Position numbers and translations under genes: made by a program. From Cyclobacteriaceae bacterium (lineage in GTDB: Bacteria; Bacteroidota; Bacteroidia; Cytophagales; Cyclobacteriaceae): a stretch of 43,418 nucleotides of DNA. Under the pieces are notes generated by a model. That model was not told where the DNA came from, ran no database searches, and saw nothing but the letters and a program-made list of their open reading frames with translations. Below, piece after piece: positions 19,401-27,757 of the stretch; within the stretch, counting starts at the first letter, position 1, and each line of letters opens with the position of its first letter. The stretch spans positions 1 to 43,418 of the forward strand of contig JAGQYI010000069.1 of assembly GCA_020436165.1 (NCBI GenBank), given 5' to 3'.

Positions 19401-19582
19401 AATGATTCATTGCTAATTGCATCCTTTACTGTTCCACTTACGATCTTTTGTTGTGCATGTAGAATCTGTGTTAGACCTATGAAAATTAAAAGCAAATAGA
19501 GTTTCTTATTAATTTCTTTAATGAAGACTATTAATGATGTATTCACCATTGTCTTTTTAGTTAGGTTGTTTGATTTAAACAT
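16448..19582 (-). CDS. susC: SusC/RagA-family TonB-dependent transporter
   Basis: 1044-aa outer-membrane channel that imports oligosaccharides with SusD, powered by TonB. A long n-region precedes a signal peptide ending ILHAQ (about residue 44). A carboxypeptidase-regulatory-like domain follows (about 45-125, with VSGTVKDA and LPGATIAVKGT). Next are the TonB box region EEVIVVGYGTQK, the plug (LQGRVAGVQI, RGIGSYAN, SIYGVRAANGVVLITTK), and a 22-strand barrel ending in Phe. Met12 (19549) is a possible shorter start. It heads the main PUL transcript, with a 253-bp upstream region holding inverted repeats. The substrate is inferred from the neighbouring GH144/GH3 enzymes. Confidence 0.96.
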   Translation of the reverse strand: MFKSNNLTKKTMVNTSLIVFIKEINKKLYLLLIFIGLTQILHAQQKIVSGTVKDAISNESLPGATIAVKGTTIGTVTDINGFYSLSVPGPESVLVFSFVGFNSTEVIVGNMSEINISLAANVSELEEVIVVGYGTQKVKDLTSSISTVKNEEILKTPAGQTMQALQGRVAGVQIINNGSPGSEPTVRIRGIGSYANTSPPLYVVNGALFDNIDFLNPSEIESLSVLKDASASAIYGVRAANGVVLITTKGGRFNSKANITYDGYYGVQVPTNVLKMANTAQFVEYVNQTGSAADKSYIDKVFQLWGRSKENPELPAPNTDWYHEIMNPAAPIQNHSVAIAGGTENTAYSFGMSYFSQDGLMKMKNSYDRMNITTKIDQKVNNWFKAGVSFNLSNAVRYIEQSGAWFQAYHAVPVMPVRDEQFYNQFIVSDDSLAAWGSPYATAQNAGYRNTQNPFFALDYNEARQDIKKIQSNIYSEITFLNEKLKFKTNYNIYTMFLKSRSFGTPYIIVNTDAERLSTSRLSSTLNSGRTLQVNQYWDNTLTYNQEFGNHNVTAMIGTSFRNEWYNGISGSVQGVPLEEYLRYINNNLTVLYNDTRQVSESGSRLYGFSYFGRLSYDFKNRYLAYFTLRRDGSHKYQEKWGTFPAFGLGWIISEESFFEGVGFVDFLKIRGGWGKLGTDVGDREDGAQSVNQVNLAIDDQQVEGTYSTSTFGYLGWEVVVGTNIGFTADLLNNRLSIDADYYIRNTENAIIPVSLKLQAGSVRKNAGGIRNSGVEITMDWNDKITDDLSYMVGLNFAFNKNEVTDLFGQKYLNAGTAEFRQRSEVGQPLFSFYGYEIAGVYQTQAEVNADPVAVSNGLVPGDFRFKDQNNDDVIDDLDKVYLGSYIPTLTYGGSLGLNYKNLSFTMAFMGQYGNKILNRKRGEIIFTNDTNIDADLATGLWHGEGTSNKYPSASGLRRGWNQNFSDYFVEDGAFFRIQNVQVSYTVNTDSFFKGMPETRIYLTADKPITLFKYNGFSPEIPDGIDRQFYPIPATYRIGLNVKF

Positions 19583-19835
19583 GGTTTTTCTATAACTCGG
19601 TTATAGTAATGTTAACGAGTTGTACACAAACCCCAAAAAAAAGTTGCTTTTAACTTAAAAAAGACATGAAGATATGTAGGTAATATGCCTATAAGCTATG
19701 GCACTTAAATATCAAGCTAAAACTTCTTTTTTGTTCAATTTACACATTTAATTAGAAATATATTGCGCAATAATAACAATATGATTGCTCTGATGCGGTT
19801 TTTGAGGCTTTTTCGATTTTAATGTTATTAAAGTG
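19583..19835 (-). promoter_or_regulatory. susC upstream control region with inverted repeats
   Basis: This 253-bp gap between the 7TM regulator gene and susC has no open frame of note. It holds the perfect inverted repeat CTATAAC-TCG-GTTATAG (19590-19606) only 7 bases from the susC ATG, and a 12-bp palindrome TATTGCGCAATA (19761-19772). It also has a weak AAGTT/AACTT hairpin (19641-19656) followed on the minus strand by eight T. The last may end the regulator transcript. No clean TTTG / TAnnTTTG promoter pair was found; a TTTG (19627-19630, minus) is the only candidate -33. These repeats are candidate binding sites for the adjacent zinc-ribbon regulator. Confidence 0.4.
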
Positions 19836-21716
19836 TTAATCTATGGTTGGGATAAAGTCCTCGGTTATTTGATAATTCTTTTTCTGTTTTGGATGTGACT
19901 GCATTGTTTGCTCAATTTTCTGCTTGAATTTCCATACAGTATTTTTTCTTAATTCAAGTGTTTCTGCCAATTCATCAAGTGTATAGTCTTTGCGTCCTCG
20001 CGTTACCCGAAAGGTGATGTAGAATGCCTTTTCAATAGGAAACTTGATACCATGAAAAATGGTAAATGCAGTAATTGATTCCAAATACCCGCATTTGCTG
20101 CACCTTCGCGAGAAACTCTTATGGGAGGAGGAGTATTTTTCGTTTCCACACTTTTTACAACTGAATCCATTTCCCCATTTGCTTCTTTCCAAATAACGAT
20201 AACAGGATAGGTGGTCCGGGAAAACGCTTCTGAATTCATCGTACGTAAGGTATTTGTTGAAAAGCCTATCCTGAACAACATTTTTTAAATTGTTTTTCAA
20301 CTTCCAGTTATCAAGATCAAGCACACTATTGATCTGATGAATTTCGTGAGACTGGTTTTCAAGTTTCAGATTGGTTTCTTCTAAAAGCTGGTTTTTCTTA
20401 TTCAGCTCAATAGTTCTTTCCATTACCTTGGCTTCCAATTCCCTGTTAACCTTTTCCTGCAACTCAGCATTTATTTCATGCTCTTTGATTATTTCTTGCA
20501 GTGCGTTGTCTCTGTTATCCTTTAAAATCCGAACCCTGTCGGCCAGTGCAATGGTTAAGAAGAGCATTTCAAGAATAAAGCTGATACGCAGACTGTAATT
20601 TGTTAAAATCGAGAATGGGAAAAGGCCTGCATAAACGAGGGATTTCACAATTATCCCAACCATCAAAACAAAATAGGCAATAACCATGAATCGAGCTGGC
20701 TTGTAGTCTCTTTTCCAAACGGCAATACTGGCAATAAGCATAATGCTTATGGGTAAAATCTCAATAAATCTATTGTCAATTGTTTTGGTTGAAAAGAATA
20801 AGGCATAAACCAGCAATAGGCTTCTTCCCACAATGGTTATTTTCAGAAGATTGTCATAAAACGGAGTGATCTCCTTAGTGTTCAGAAAAAGCTTTGTGAA
20901 GAAAAGAGCGAATACAATAACCAAATAAATGGATATCCCGGATGCCAACTGGTTCCATGAGGGATGATTTGGCCATAGGTACTGAAAAGCTATACCATCA
21001 GTACACATGGCATATATGCCCACGCTAAGTAAATAGAATGTATAAAGGATGTATTTCTTTTCCTTAATAGCAAAAAAGAGAAGAAAGTTGTAAACACTTA
21101 TAATTAATATGAGACCATAGAAAATGCCAAATGCAAAGTATTCATTGAGTGCATAGTGTACGAATCGGTCGAGGCTACGTATTACAATGCGAACATCGGC
21201 CTTATTGGCTGAGTTGATTTTAAAGTAATACTGATACACACTGTCTTTGGGATTTTCTATTAAAAAAAGGAAGTTTTTATGCTTTATATTTCTTTCTTCG
21301 AAATTTATCTGATCCCCCATTTTAATTTTTGTAAAGCCACCGTAGGAGTTTGGACGATACATGCTGATACTATCTATGGTTTGGTCATAAAATTCCAAGA
21401 CCCATTTTCGCTTGCTTTTTGTATTGAATTTAATATTTAACCTTACCCAATACGTAGAATTAATATCGTAGTCGTTTTTTGTGTATTTAGGGTAGACCTT
21501 GAATTTATTGTTATTGGCTAAAATTTCATCGAACGTTTTTTGATTGGTTGTGTCAACCAACGCGTGAAGTTTACTTAAAACAAAGTCGTATTCAGTAATG
21601 GAATCGTTAAGCTGAACGTCATAGGGAATATTTTGTGCAAGCACAGTTTCCCTTGAAAGCAGCAAAAAAAGAACTACCCAAAAAACATATAACCGTTGAG
21701 CTTTATTGAATTTCAT
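19836..21716 (-). CDS. 7TM sensor (7TMR-DISM) fused to IS1595-type transposase zinc ribbon and HTH
   Basis: 626-aa predicted membrane regulator. Domains in order: signal peptide (1-28, ending VLAQ); extracytoplasmic 7TMR-DISMED2-like beta domain (about 40-180), often carbohydrate-binding in this family; 7TMR-DISM membrane core (about 190-392); coiled coil (about 395-465); then a C-terminal module from about 490. That module has a zinc ribbon with Cys520/Cys523 and Cys539/Cys542, the block SITAFTIFHGIKFPIEKAF, and a helix-turn-helix-like segment (about 578-606, YTLDELAETLELRKNTVW). It matches the N-terminal Zn-ribbon and HTH of IS1595/ISXO2 transposases (CP.CG..., TAGTIFH, LPL..W), but the DDE nuclease is missing. 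No kinase, receiver or cyclase domain is present, so the ribbon-HTH is the likely DNA-binding output. The gene starts 3 bases after the GH97 stop and lies upstream of susC. Its role as PUL regulator is inferred. Confidence 0.88.
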   Translation of the reverse strand: MKFNKAQRLYVFWVVLFLLLSRETVLAQNIPYDVQLNDSITEYDFVLSKLHALVDTTNQKTFDEILANNNKFKVYPKYTKNDYDINSTYWVRLNIKFNTKSKRKWVLEFYDQTIDSISMYRPNSYGGFTKIKMGDQINFEERNIKHKNFLFLIENPKDSVYQYYFKINSANKADVRIVIRSLDRFVHYALNEYFAFGIFYGLILIISVYNFLLFFAIKEKKYILYTFYLLSVGIYAMCTDGIAFQYLWPNHPSWNQLASGISIYLVIVFALFFTKLFLNTKEITPFYDNLLKITIVGRSLLLVYALFFSTKTIDNRFIEILPISIMLIASIAVWKRDYKPARFMVIAYFVLMVGIIVKSLVYAGLFPFSILTNYSLRISFILEMLFLTIALADRVRILKDNRDNALQEIIKEHEINAELQEKVNRELEAKVMERTIELNKKNQLLEETNLKLENQSHEIHQINSVLDLDNWKLKNNLKNVVQDRLFNKYLTYDEFRSVFPDHLSCYRYLERSKWGNGFSCKKCGNEKYSSSHKSFSRRCSKCGYLESITAFTIFHGIKFPIEKAFYITFRVTRGRKDYTLDELAETLELRKNTVWKFKQKIEQTMQSHPKQKKNYQITEDFIPTID

Positions 21717-21719
21717 TTC

Positions 21720-23780
21720 CTATTGATGAAACAATGCAATTGCGGCCCCACCACCTTGAGCCAATTTAAGATGAAGTGAGTCCTTATTGGTAACATTCAA
21801 AGAATCAATGGTGTAAGAAACCGGGTTTTTATCCCAATGTGCATCAGGGCCATCCGAATAAATTACGGCTTTGTAATTACCCTCTTGCAAAAAGTTGAGT
21901 GGAACATCAAAATCTCTCCCTTCTTCATTGGTTATACTTCCTATAAACCAATTATCGGTTCCTCTTTCCTGTCGTGCAATGGTTACATATTCACCAACTG
22001 CTCCATTGAGCACCTTGGTTTGTTCCCAATTAACGGGTACATCTTCAATAAACTTGAAGGCATCCAAATGCTTTTCGTAGTGTTCAGGTAAGTCGGCTGC
22101 CATTTGCACCGGGCTGTAAATAACCACATACAGGGCCAATTGTTTGGCCAACGTGGTATTTACCTGCTTATCTTTTTTATATTCATTGAACTTGATATTG
22201 AATATGCCCGGGGTAAAATCCACGGGGCCACCCAACATGCGGGTAAAAGGAATAGTTGCCGTATGCGAAGGAGGGTTTGTTTCGCTCCACGCGTTAAATT
22301 CCTGGCCTCTAAGGCCCTCCCTAGACAATAAATTAGGCCAGGTTCGTCTTAAACCCGTTGCCTTGATTGGCTCATGCACATCCAGCATAATATGATGATC
22401 AGCTGCTTTGGTTACAGCTCTTAAGTAATGATTTACCATCCATTGGCTATGGTGGTATTGTTTAGGGGTAATGTCTCCTACATAACCTGACTTTACATAT
22501 TTTACTCCTTTGTCTTCATAGTACTGGTAAGCAGAATCCATAAGCCTGTCGTAGGTGGCAACATCCCCCGAGGTTTCGTGGTGTCCAATCAGGTTAACGC
22601 CTCTTTCCTTTCCGTACCTTATAACTTCATCGATATCAAAATAAGGGTAGGGGGTAACGAAATCGAATATTTGGGTGGCTGTGTCCAGCCAATTTTCCCA
22701 ACCGGTATTCCAGCCTTCTACAAGTAAACCGTCAATGTGATGTTTAGAGGCAAAATCAATGTACTTCTTAGCGTTTTCAGTGGTAGCTCCGGGGTTGTTC
22801 CACGTAGGTGCCCATGAGCTTTTGCCAATGTGCATTTCCCACCAGATACCCATGTATTTTGATGGCTTTATCCAATCGGTATTTTCGATTTTGCTTGGCT
22901 CATTAAGGTTCACAATAAGGTTGGAAGCAATTAACTCACCAGGCTCTTTTACTATTTCTATGGTACGCCAAGGGCTCTGCATTGGTGTTTTGGTTTTTAC
23001 TTTTATGCCATCGGGCCAGGGAACCAGGGCACTGGTAAGCGTATGGGTTTGTCCATCTACATGCAGGGTCATGTCCGCATAATTAACCAGCTCAGCTTCA
23101 TGAATGCTTAAGTAATATCCGTTGCCCTCCATAGTCAGCGGTGTGTTTACCGCAAGCGAGTCGGGAATTAGAGTGCAGCTTAAATTCGGGTGGTTACGTT
23201 TAGCTCCTGCATCTATTTCTGAAAGTCGCGATTTTGTCCACAAGTGCTCATAAGACTCCCAGTCACCTGGTATCCACCAAGCAGTTAGGTCACCAACAAG
23301 GTGAAATTGTGTTTCTTCTTTATTAATATTTATGCTATCCAGACCTGCTTGTTTCGGTATCTCATATCTAAAACCAATTCCATCATCAAATACCCTGAAA
23401 ACAATTTTAAAATTGTAAAAAGGGCTGGTTTGCGTAGACAGGTTTAATGTTAGCTGGTTGTAATGGTTGTTTACTTTTCGTGATTCGCCCCAGGAACGTT
23501 CCCAGGTTTCATTAAAAGTAGAATTAGAGACTGAATCCAGCTTTAATTGGTGGGTCAAGTTAATTGAGTCGTTCAATAGGTATCCAAGAAAAGAGCTGTC
23601 AATTACTACTCCATCATCAAATGTTACTTCATATCCCGGTTTTCCATCATCTGACAAAAAAGTTGTTAAGACGATACTGCCATTAGGTGAACTGATTTGT
23701 TTTGAGTTCTTTTTAGTAGTGCAAGAAGATAGCAGAACTACGGAAACGACTATAAGCAGCAGAATTTGTCTGGTTTTCAT
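21720..23780 (-). CDS. GH97 glycoside hydrolase lipoprotein (SusB-like, inverting type)
   Basis: 686-aa family 97 hydrolase with lipobox LSSC (Cys20) followed by basic residues, suggesting a periplasmic enzyme. An N-terminal beta-sandwich (about 25-290) precedes a (beta/alpha)8 barrel and a C-terminal beta domain. Glu402 (HHETS), Glu470 (DVHEP) and Glu494 (RGQEF) fall at the same spacing as the base and acid glutamates of Bacteroides SusB (439, 508, 532). The strand VKSGYVG lacks the nucleophile Asp of retaining GH97 alpha-galactosidases. It should therefore invert alpha-glucosidic bonds. This is odd beside a set for beta-1,2-glucan. It is probably co-transcribed with the 7TM regulator (3-base gap) and follows the groEL terminator. 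Confidence 0.93.
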   Translation of the reverse strand: MKTRQILLLIVVSVVLLSSCTTKKNSKQISSPNGSIVLTTFLSDDGKPGYEVTFDDGVVIDSSFLGYLLNDSINLTHQLKLDSVSNSTFNETWERSWGESRKVNNHYNQLTLNLSTQTSPFYNFKIVFRVFDDGIGFRYEIPKQAGLDSININKEETQFHLVGDLTAWWIPGDWESYEHLWTKSRLSEIDAGAKRNHPNLSCTLIPDSLAVNTPLTMEGNGYYLSIHEAELVNYADMTLHVDGQTHTLTSALVPWPDGIKVKTKTPMQSPWRTIEIVKEPGELIASNLIVNLNEPSKIENTDWIKPSKYMGIWWEMHIGKSSWAPTWNNPGATTENAKKYIDFASKHHIDGLLVEGWNTGWENWLDTATQIFDFVTPYPYFDIDEVIRYGKERGVNLIGHHETSGDVATYDRLMDSAYQYYEDKGVKYVKSGYVGDITPKQYHHSQWMVNHYLRAVTKAADHHIMLDVHEPIKATGLRRTWPNLLSREGLRGQEFNAWSETNPPSHTATIPFTRMLGGPVDFTPGIFNIKFNEYKKDKQVNTTLAKQLALYVVIYSPVQMAADLPEHYEKHLDAFKFIEDVPVNWEQTKVLNGAVGEYVTIARQERGTDNWFIGSITNEEGRDFDVPLNFLQEGNYKAVIYSDGPDAHWDKNPVSYTIDSLNVTNKDSLHLKLAQGGGAAIALFHQ

Positions 23781-23845
23781 GTTGTTGTGTTAGTTATCGA
23801 AACACTAATATAACCAGAGTAAAACTTTCTTTGGGCAGAAAGTAA

Positions 23846-23871
23846 AAAGCCTCTCCAATTGGAGAGGCTTT
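23846..23871 (-). terminator. terminator of groESL
   Basis: A perfect 26-base palindrome (13-bp arms, AAAGCCTCTCCAA and its complement) has an A/T-rich run on either side. It is 22 bases after the groEL stop. On the minus strand the stem ends in TTTTT. Confidence 0.85.
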
Positions 23872-23893
23872 ACTTTAGTATTTATGTATTTTA

Positions 23894-25528
<1,635 letters not shown>

Positions 25529-25550
25529 CTACTATTATTCAATTAGGTTG

Positions 25551-25829
25551 TTAAACAATTGCTAAAATGTCAGACTCTCTCATAATCAGGTAATCTACTC
25601 CATCAAATTGTATTTCTTGACCTGAGTATTTTCCATAAAGCACCGTATCGCCTTCTTTAACTGTCATGGGCTCAGTTATTTTTCCTTTCCCCACCGCAAC
25701 TACTTTACCTCTTTGAGGTTTTTCTTTGGCAGTGTCAGGAATAATAATACCAGATGCAGTGGTTTCTTCTGCAGCTTCAGGTTGAACAAGCACCCTGTCA
25801 GCAAGTGGTGTGATTTTAACTTTGGACAT
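25551..25829 (-). CDS. groES: 10-kDa co-chaperonin GroES
   Basis: 92-aa heptameric lid of GroEL. Visible features are [10 protein letters not shown] at the start, the mobile loop [19 protein letters not shown]-like segment (residues about 19-38), and [11 protein letters not shown] near the end. It is the first gene of the groESL operon, with a candidate promoter and a 16-bp palindrome upstream. Confidence 0.99.
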   Translation of the reverse strand: MSKVKITPLADRVLVQPEAAEETTASGIIIPDTAKEKPQRGKVVAVGKGKITEPMTVKEGDTVLYGKYSGQEIQFDGVDYLIMRESDILAIV

Positions 25830-25888
25830 TTTATTAAGTTTTAATTTAACACAATTTTATACTGCTCCCTTATTATCATTTTATGTGC

Positions 25889-25920
25889 CAAATTCATAAT
25901 ATGCCAACAAGGCAGACAAA
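25889..25920 (-). promoter_or_regulatory. candidate groESL promoter
   Basis: On the minus strand TTTG (25917-25920), a 20-nt spacer and TGAATTTG (25889-25896) match the Bacteroidota TTTG-N19-21-TAnnTTTG pattern with one mismatch. The predicted leader is about 50 nt. Confidence 0.6.
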
Positions 25921-25924
25921 ATTT

Positions 25925-25940
25925 CAGTTTGTACAAACTG
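25925..25940. promoter_or_regulatory. 16-bp perfect palindrome upstream of groESL promoter
   Basis: CAGTTTGTACAAACTG is a perfect 16-bp palindrome starting 4 bases upstream of the candidate -33 box. It has the size and place of an activator or repressor operator. It does not match the CIRCE element of HrcA. Confidence 0.45.
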
Positions 25941-25970
25941 ATGTCATGAGGGAGGCGAAAAGGTGGCATA

Positions 25971-25992
25971 AAAAAAGGGGCTGGCGCCCCTT
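25971..25992 (-). terminator. Rho-independent terminator of the miaB-secG gene run
   Basis: A GGGGC / GCCCC stem (25977-25981 with 25986-25990), extended by two A-T pairs, is followed on the minus strand by six T. It lies 19 bases after the secG stop and has nearly the same stem as the pckA terminator. Confidence 0.85.
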
Positions 25993-26010
25993 CTCTACAT
26001 TCTCCTTAAT

Positions 26011-26403
26011 CTAATTTTGTTCTTGTGAATCGTTGGTAGTTTGATCATCTCCCTGTGAATTATCGGTATCTGTATTTCCCGAATTTTGGTCGTTCAAATC
26101 CAGACTTGGAGGGAGAGCTTGTTGTTGCTCGCCAGCTCTTTCAAGGTTTGGGCTGGAAGCTTCATCTGGTGATTGATTGCTGATCATAAGTTTTGTGCTC
26201 ATGCTCAAAACAACAATTGCGACAGCAAAACCCCAGGTTAATTTTTCAAGAAGATCGCTTGTTTTCTTAACACCAATAATATTGCTTGCTCCTGAACCAC
26301 CAAACTGGCTGGATAACCCGCCTCCTTTGGGATTTTGTGCCAAAACAACCAAAATAAGCAAAACTGCGGCTATCAGGATAAGAATTAATATGAATAAAAG
26401 CAT
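26011..26403 (-). CDS. secG: preprotein translocase subunit SecG
   Basis: Small inner-membrane subunit of the SecYEG channel. Two hydrophobic helices (about 2-22 and 55-74) flank the conserved loop QNPKGGGLSSQFGGSG. A 55-residue tail rich in Gln, Asn, Asp and Ser follows, longer than in E. coli but usual in Bacteroidota. Its ATG overlaps the stop of the upstream TPR gene (TAATG), implying coupled translation. A terminator follows. Confidence 0.95.
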   Translation of the reverse strand: MLLFILILILIAAVLLILVVLAQNPKGGGLSSQFGGSGASNIIGVKKTSDLLEKLTWGFAVAIVVLSMSTKLMISNQSPDEASSPNLERAGEQQQALPPSLDLNDQNSGNTDTDNSQGDDQTTNDSQEQN

Positions 26404-27194
26404 TACTTTTTCTTTAATTTTTCAATTTGAGCTGCAAATAACGCCTTTTTTTGCGGAAGTTTCCAAATTAATTTTTTATAAATCTCAATTGCTTTCTCGG
26501 TTTTGCCCTGGCTGGCGAAAATCTTTGCAAGTGATTCACTTACAACATCATCTCTCATTTTAGCACTTTCCTTTGCAAGGTCCTCTTTGTCATTAACGCT
26601 TTTACTGTTTTTACTAATGGTTGGCTCCTTTTCTATGAACTCATCAATGATCTTGGAATGCGTCTTGCTTTGATTGGTTTTTTTGGTTGTCTTCTCTTTT
26701 TTAGAAGGTGTTGCTTTTCTTACAGCTGGCTTGGGGGTGGTTCCTGCTTTGCTTGTTTTAGAGATGGTATGTTCTTCTTCAAACCAAACAGAAAACTCTT
26801 TTTTTGTTTTTATCAGCAGCTCCAGATTTTTTAACACATCCTCTCTCAGAGAATCTCCTCCATCTGCAACAGCTTTTTGTACTGGCTTAGGCAGAGATGC
26901 CTTTTGAGCGGGAAGTTTATTAACTGTAGTTTTAACTCTTCTTTCAACAATTTCACTCGGAACCAGATTATGCTCAATCAGGCTTTTTAGAATGCTTCGG
27001 TCAGTAGAATGAAGTGCAGCATTGGAAAGACTTTGTTTAAAGCTTTTTTGATCTTCTTTCTTTGTCGCATTGGCAAGCAACAAGTGCACTATTTGACTAA
27101 AAGGATAGTCTGTAGCCAGTTTTTCAAGAGATTTTATTTCTTCTGGAGTAGAAGAATAACTACTTACAATTTGCTTGAATCGATCCTTTTTCAC
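26403..27194 (-). CDS. hypothetical protein with C-terminal TPR, upstream of secG
   Basis: 263-aa cytoplasmic protein without signal peptide. The N-terminal third is helical with repeat-like SLEKLATDYPFSQIVHLLLA and further helices. The middle (about 130-195) is low-complexity, rich in Lys, Thr and Ser. The last 40 residues form a TPR hairpin (LAKIFASQGKTEKAIEIYKKL). No enzyme motif is present. The gene lies 44 bases after lptE and overlaps secG by one base, a neighbourhood familiar from other Bacteroidota. A role in envelope biogenesis is a guess from position. Confidence 0.8.
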   Translation of the reverse strand: MKKDRFKQIVSSYSSTPEEIKSLEKLATDYPFSQIVHLLLANATKKEDQKSFKQSLSNAALHSTDRSILKSLIEHNLVPSEIVERRVKTTVNKLPAQKASLPKPVQKAVADGGDSLREDVLKNLELLIKTKKEFSVWFEEEHTISKTSKAGTTPKPAVRKATPSKKEKTTKKTNQSKTHSKIIDEFIEKEPTISKNSKSVNDKEDLAKESAKMRDDVVSESLAKIFASQGKTEKAIEIYKKLIWKLPQKKALFAAQIEKLKKK

Positions 27195-27238
27195 AAATAG
27201 TTTTGATTACCGCAGGCTAGTAAAACTAGGAAAAAATA

Positions 27239-27757
27239 TTACCAATTGGCAACGGTGGCGTTAAATATATCTAAAATTATCTGGTCGTAAATCTCCTGAA
27301 TCAACTGATTTTCGACAGCAGTAAGCCCCTGATCATTGTCAAAATCAGCATAAAATGAAAAACTCTTGTTATTGAAATTCTGTTCTTCATCTTCTAGGTT
27401 TACATAGCTTACTTTTACCGTAATAGTAAGTCGGGTTAGGTTTGCCTGATCGTTGGTTTCTGTACTTGATGCAGCTGATGGGGCAACAGGGGTTAGTTTG
27501 TAACCGGTAACCGATCCCTCTATTTGTAGTTCTCCATCATCCGGCACCTGGCTCAGGCTGGTGTTTTGCTGATAATAATCTCTTAACTTATCTGTAAAAA
27601 GAGCACCAAGGTTTGTGGGGCCATTATTGGCATCGTTGTAGAAGGTCTGAATGGATATTGTTTTGGCAGTAATGGTGGTTCCTGTAAAACTATATACACC
27701 GCAAGAAGTGGCAACAAACAAAAATGGAACGATGAGGAACAAGTGTAATTTAGACAT
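27239..27757 (-). CDS. lptE: LptE-family lipoprotein (LPS assembly)
   Basis: 172-aa outer-membrane lipoprotein of the LptE family, the plug of the LptD translocon that inserts LPS. The lipobox VATSC gives Cys19, followed by GVYSFTGTTI, the usual family opening, and a beta strand-helix fold ending in a long amphipathic helix. A longer frame begins at 27817, but its first 20 residues are not signal-like. Starting at the Met of 27757 (or 27760) gives a proper signal peptide and an 8-base overlap with the preceding activator gene. Its substrate partner lptD is not in the window. Confidence 0.88.
   Translation of the reverse strand: MSKLHLFLIVPFLFVATSCGVYSFTGTTITAKTISIQTFYNDANNGPTNLGALFTDKLRDYYQQNTSLSQVPDDGELQIEGSVTGYKLTPVAPSAASSTETNDQANLTRLTITVKVSYVNLEDEEQNFNNKSFSFYADFDNDQGLTAVENQLIQEIYDQIILDIFNATVANW

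Noticed and set aside
19696-19712. TGGCAC as part of a sigma54 -24/-12 promoter near susC
   Set aside because: It is on the strand opposite to susC, and the second box (TTGCA) is absent at the right distance.
19836-20400. Possible IS1595 insertion sequence at the end of the 7TM gene
   Set aside because: The frame is continuous with the receptor, the DDE nuclease is missing, the ORF ends shortly after the HTH, and no terminal inverted repeats or target duplication were seen. It is a fused domain, not a mobile element.
5688-23780. Starch (Sus) locus, suggested by GH97 and SusCD
   Set aside because: No GH13 amylase or SusR-type regulator is present, while two GH144 and a GH3 point to beta-glucan. 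The GH97 alone does not define a starch locus.
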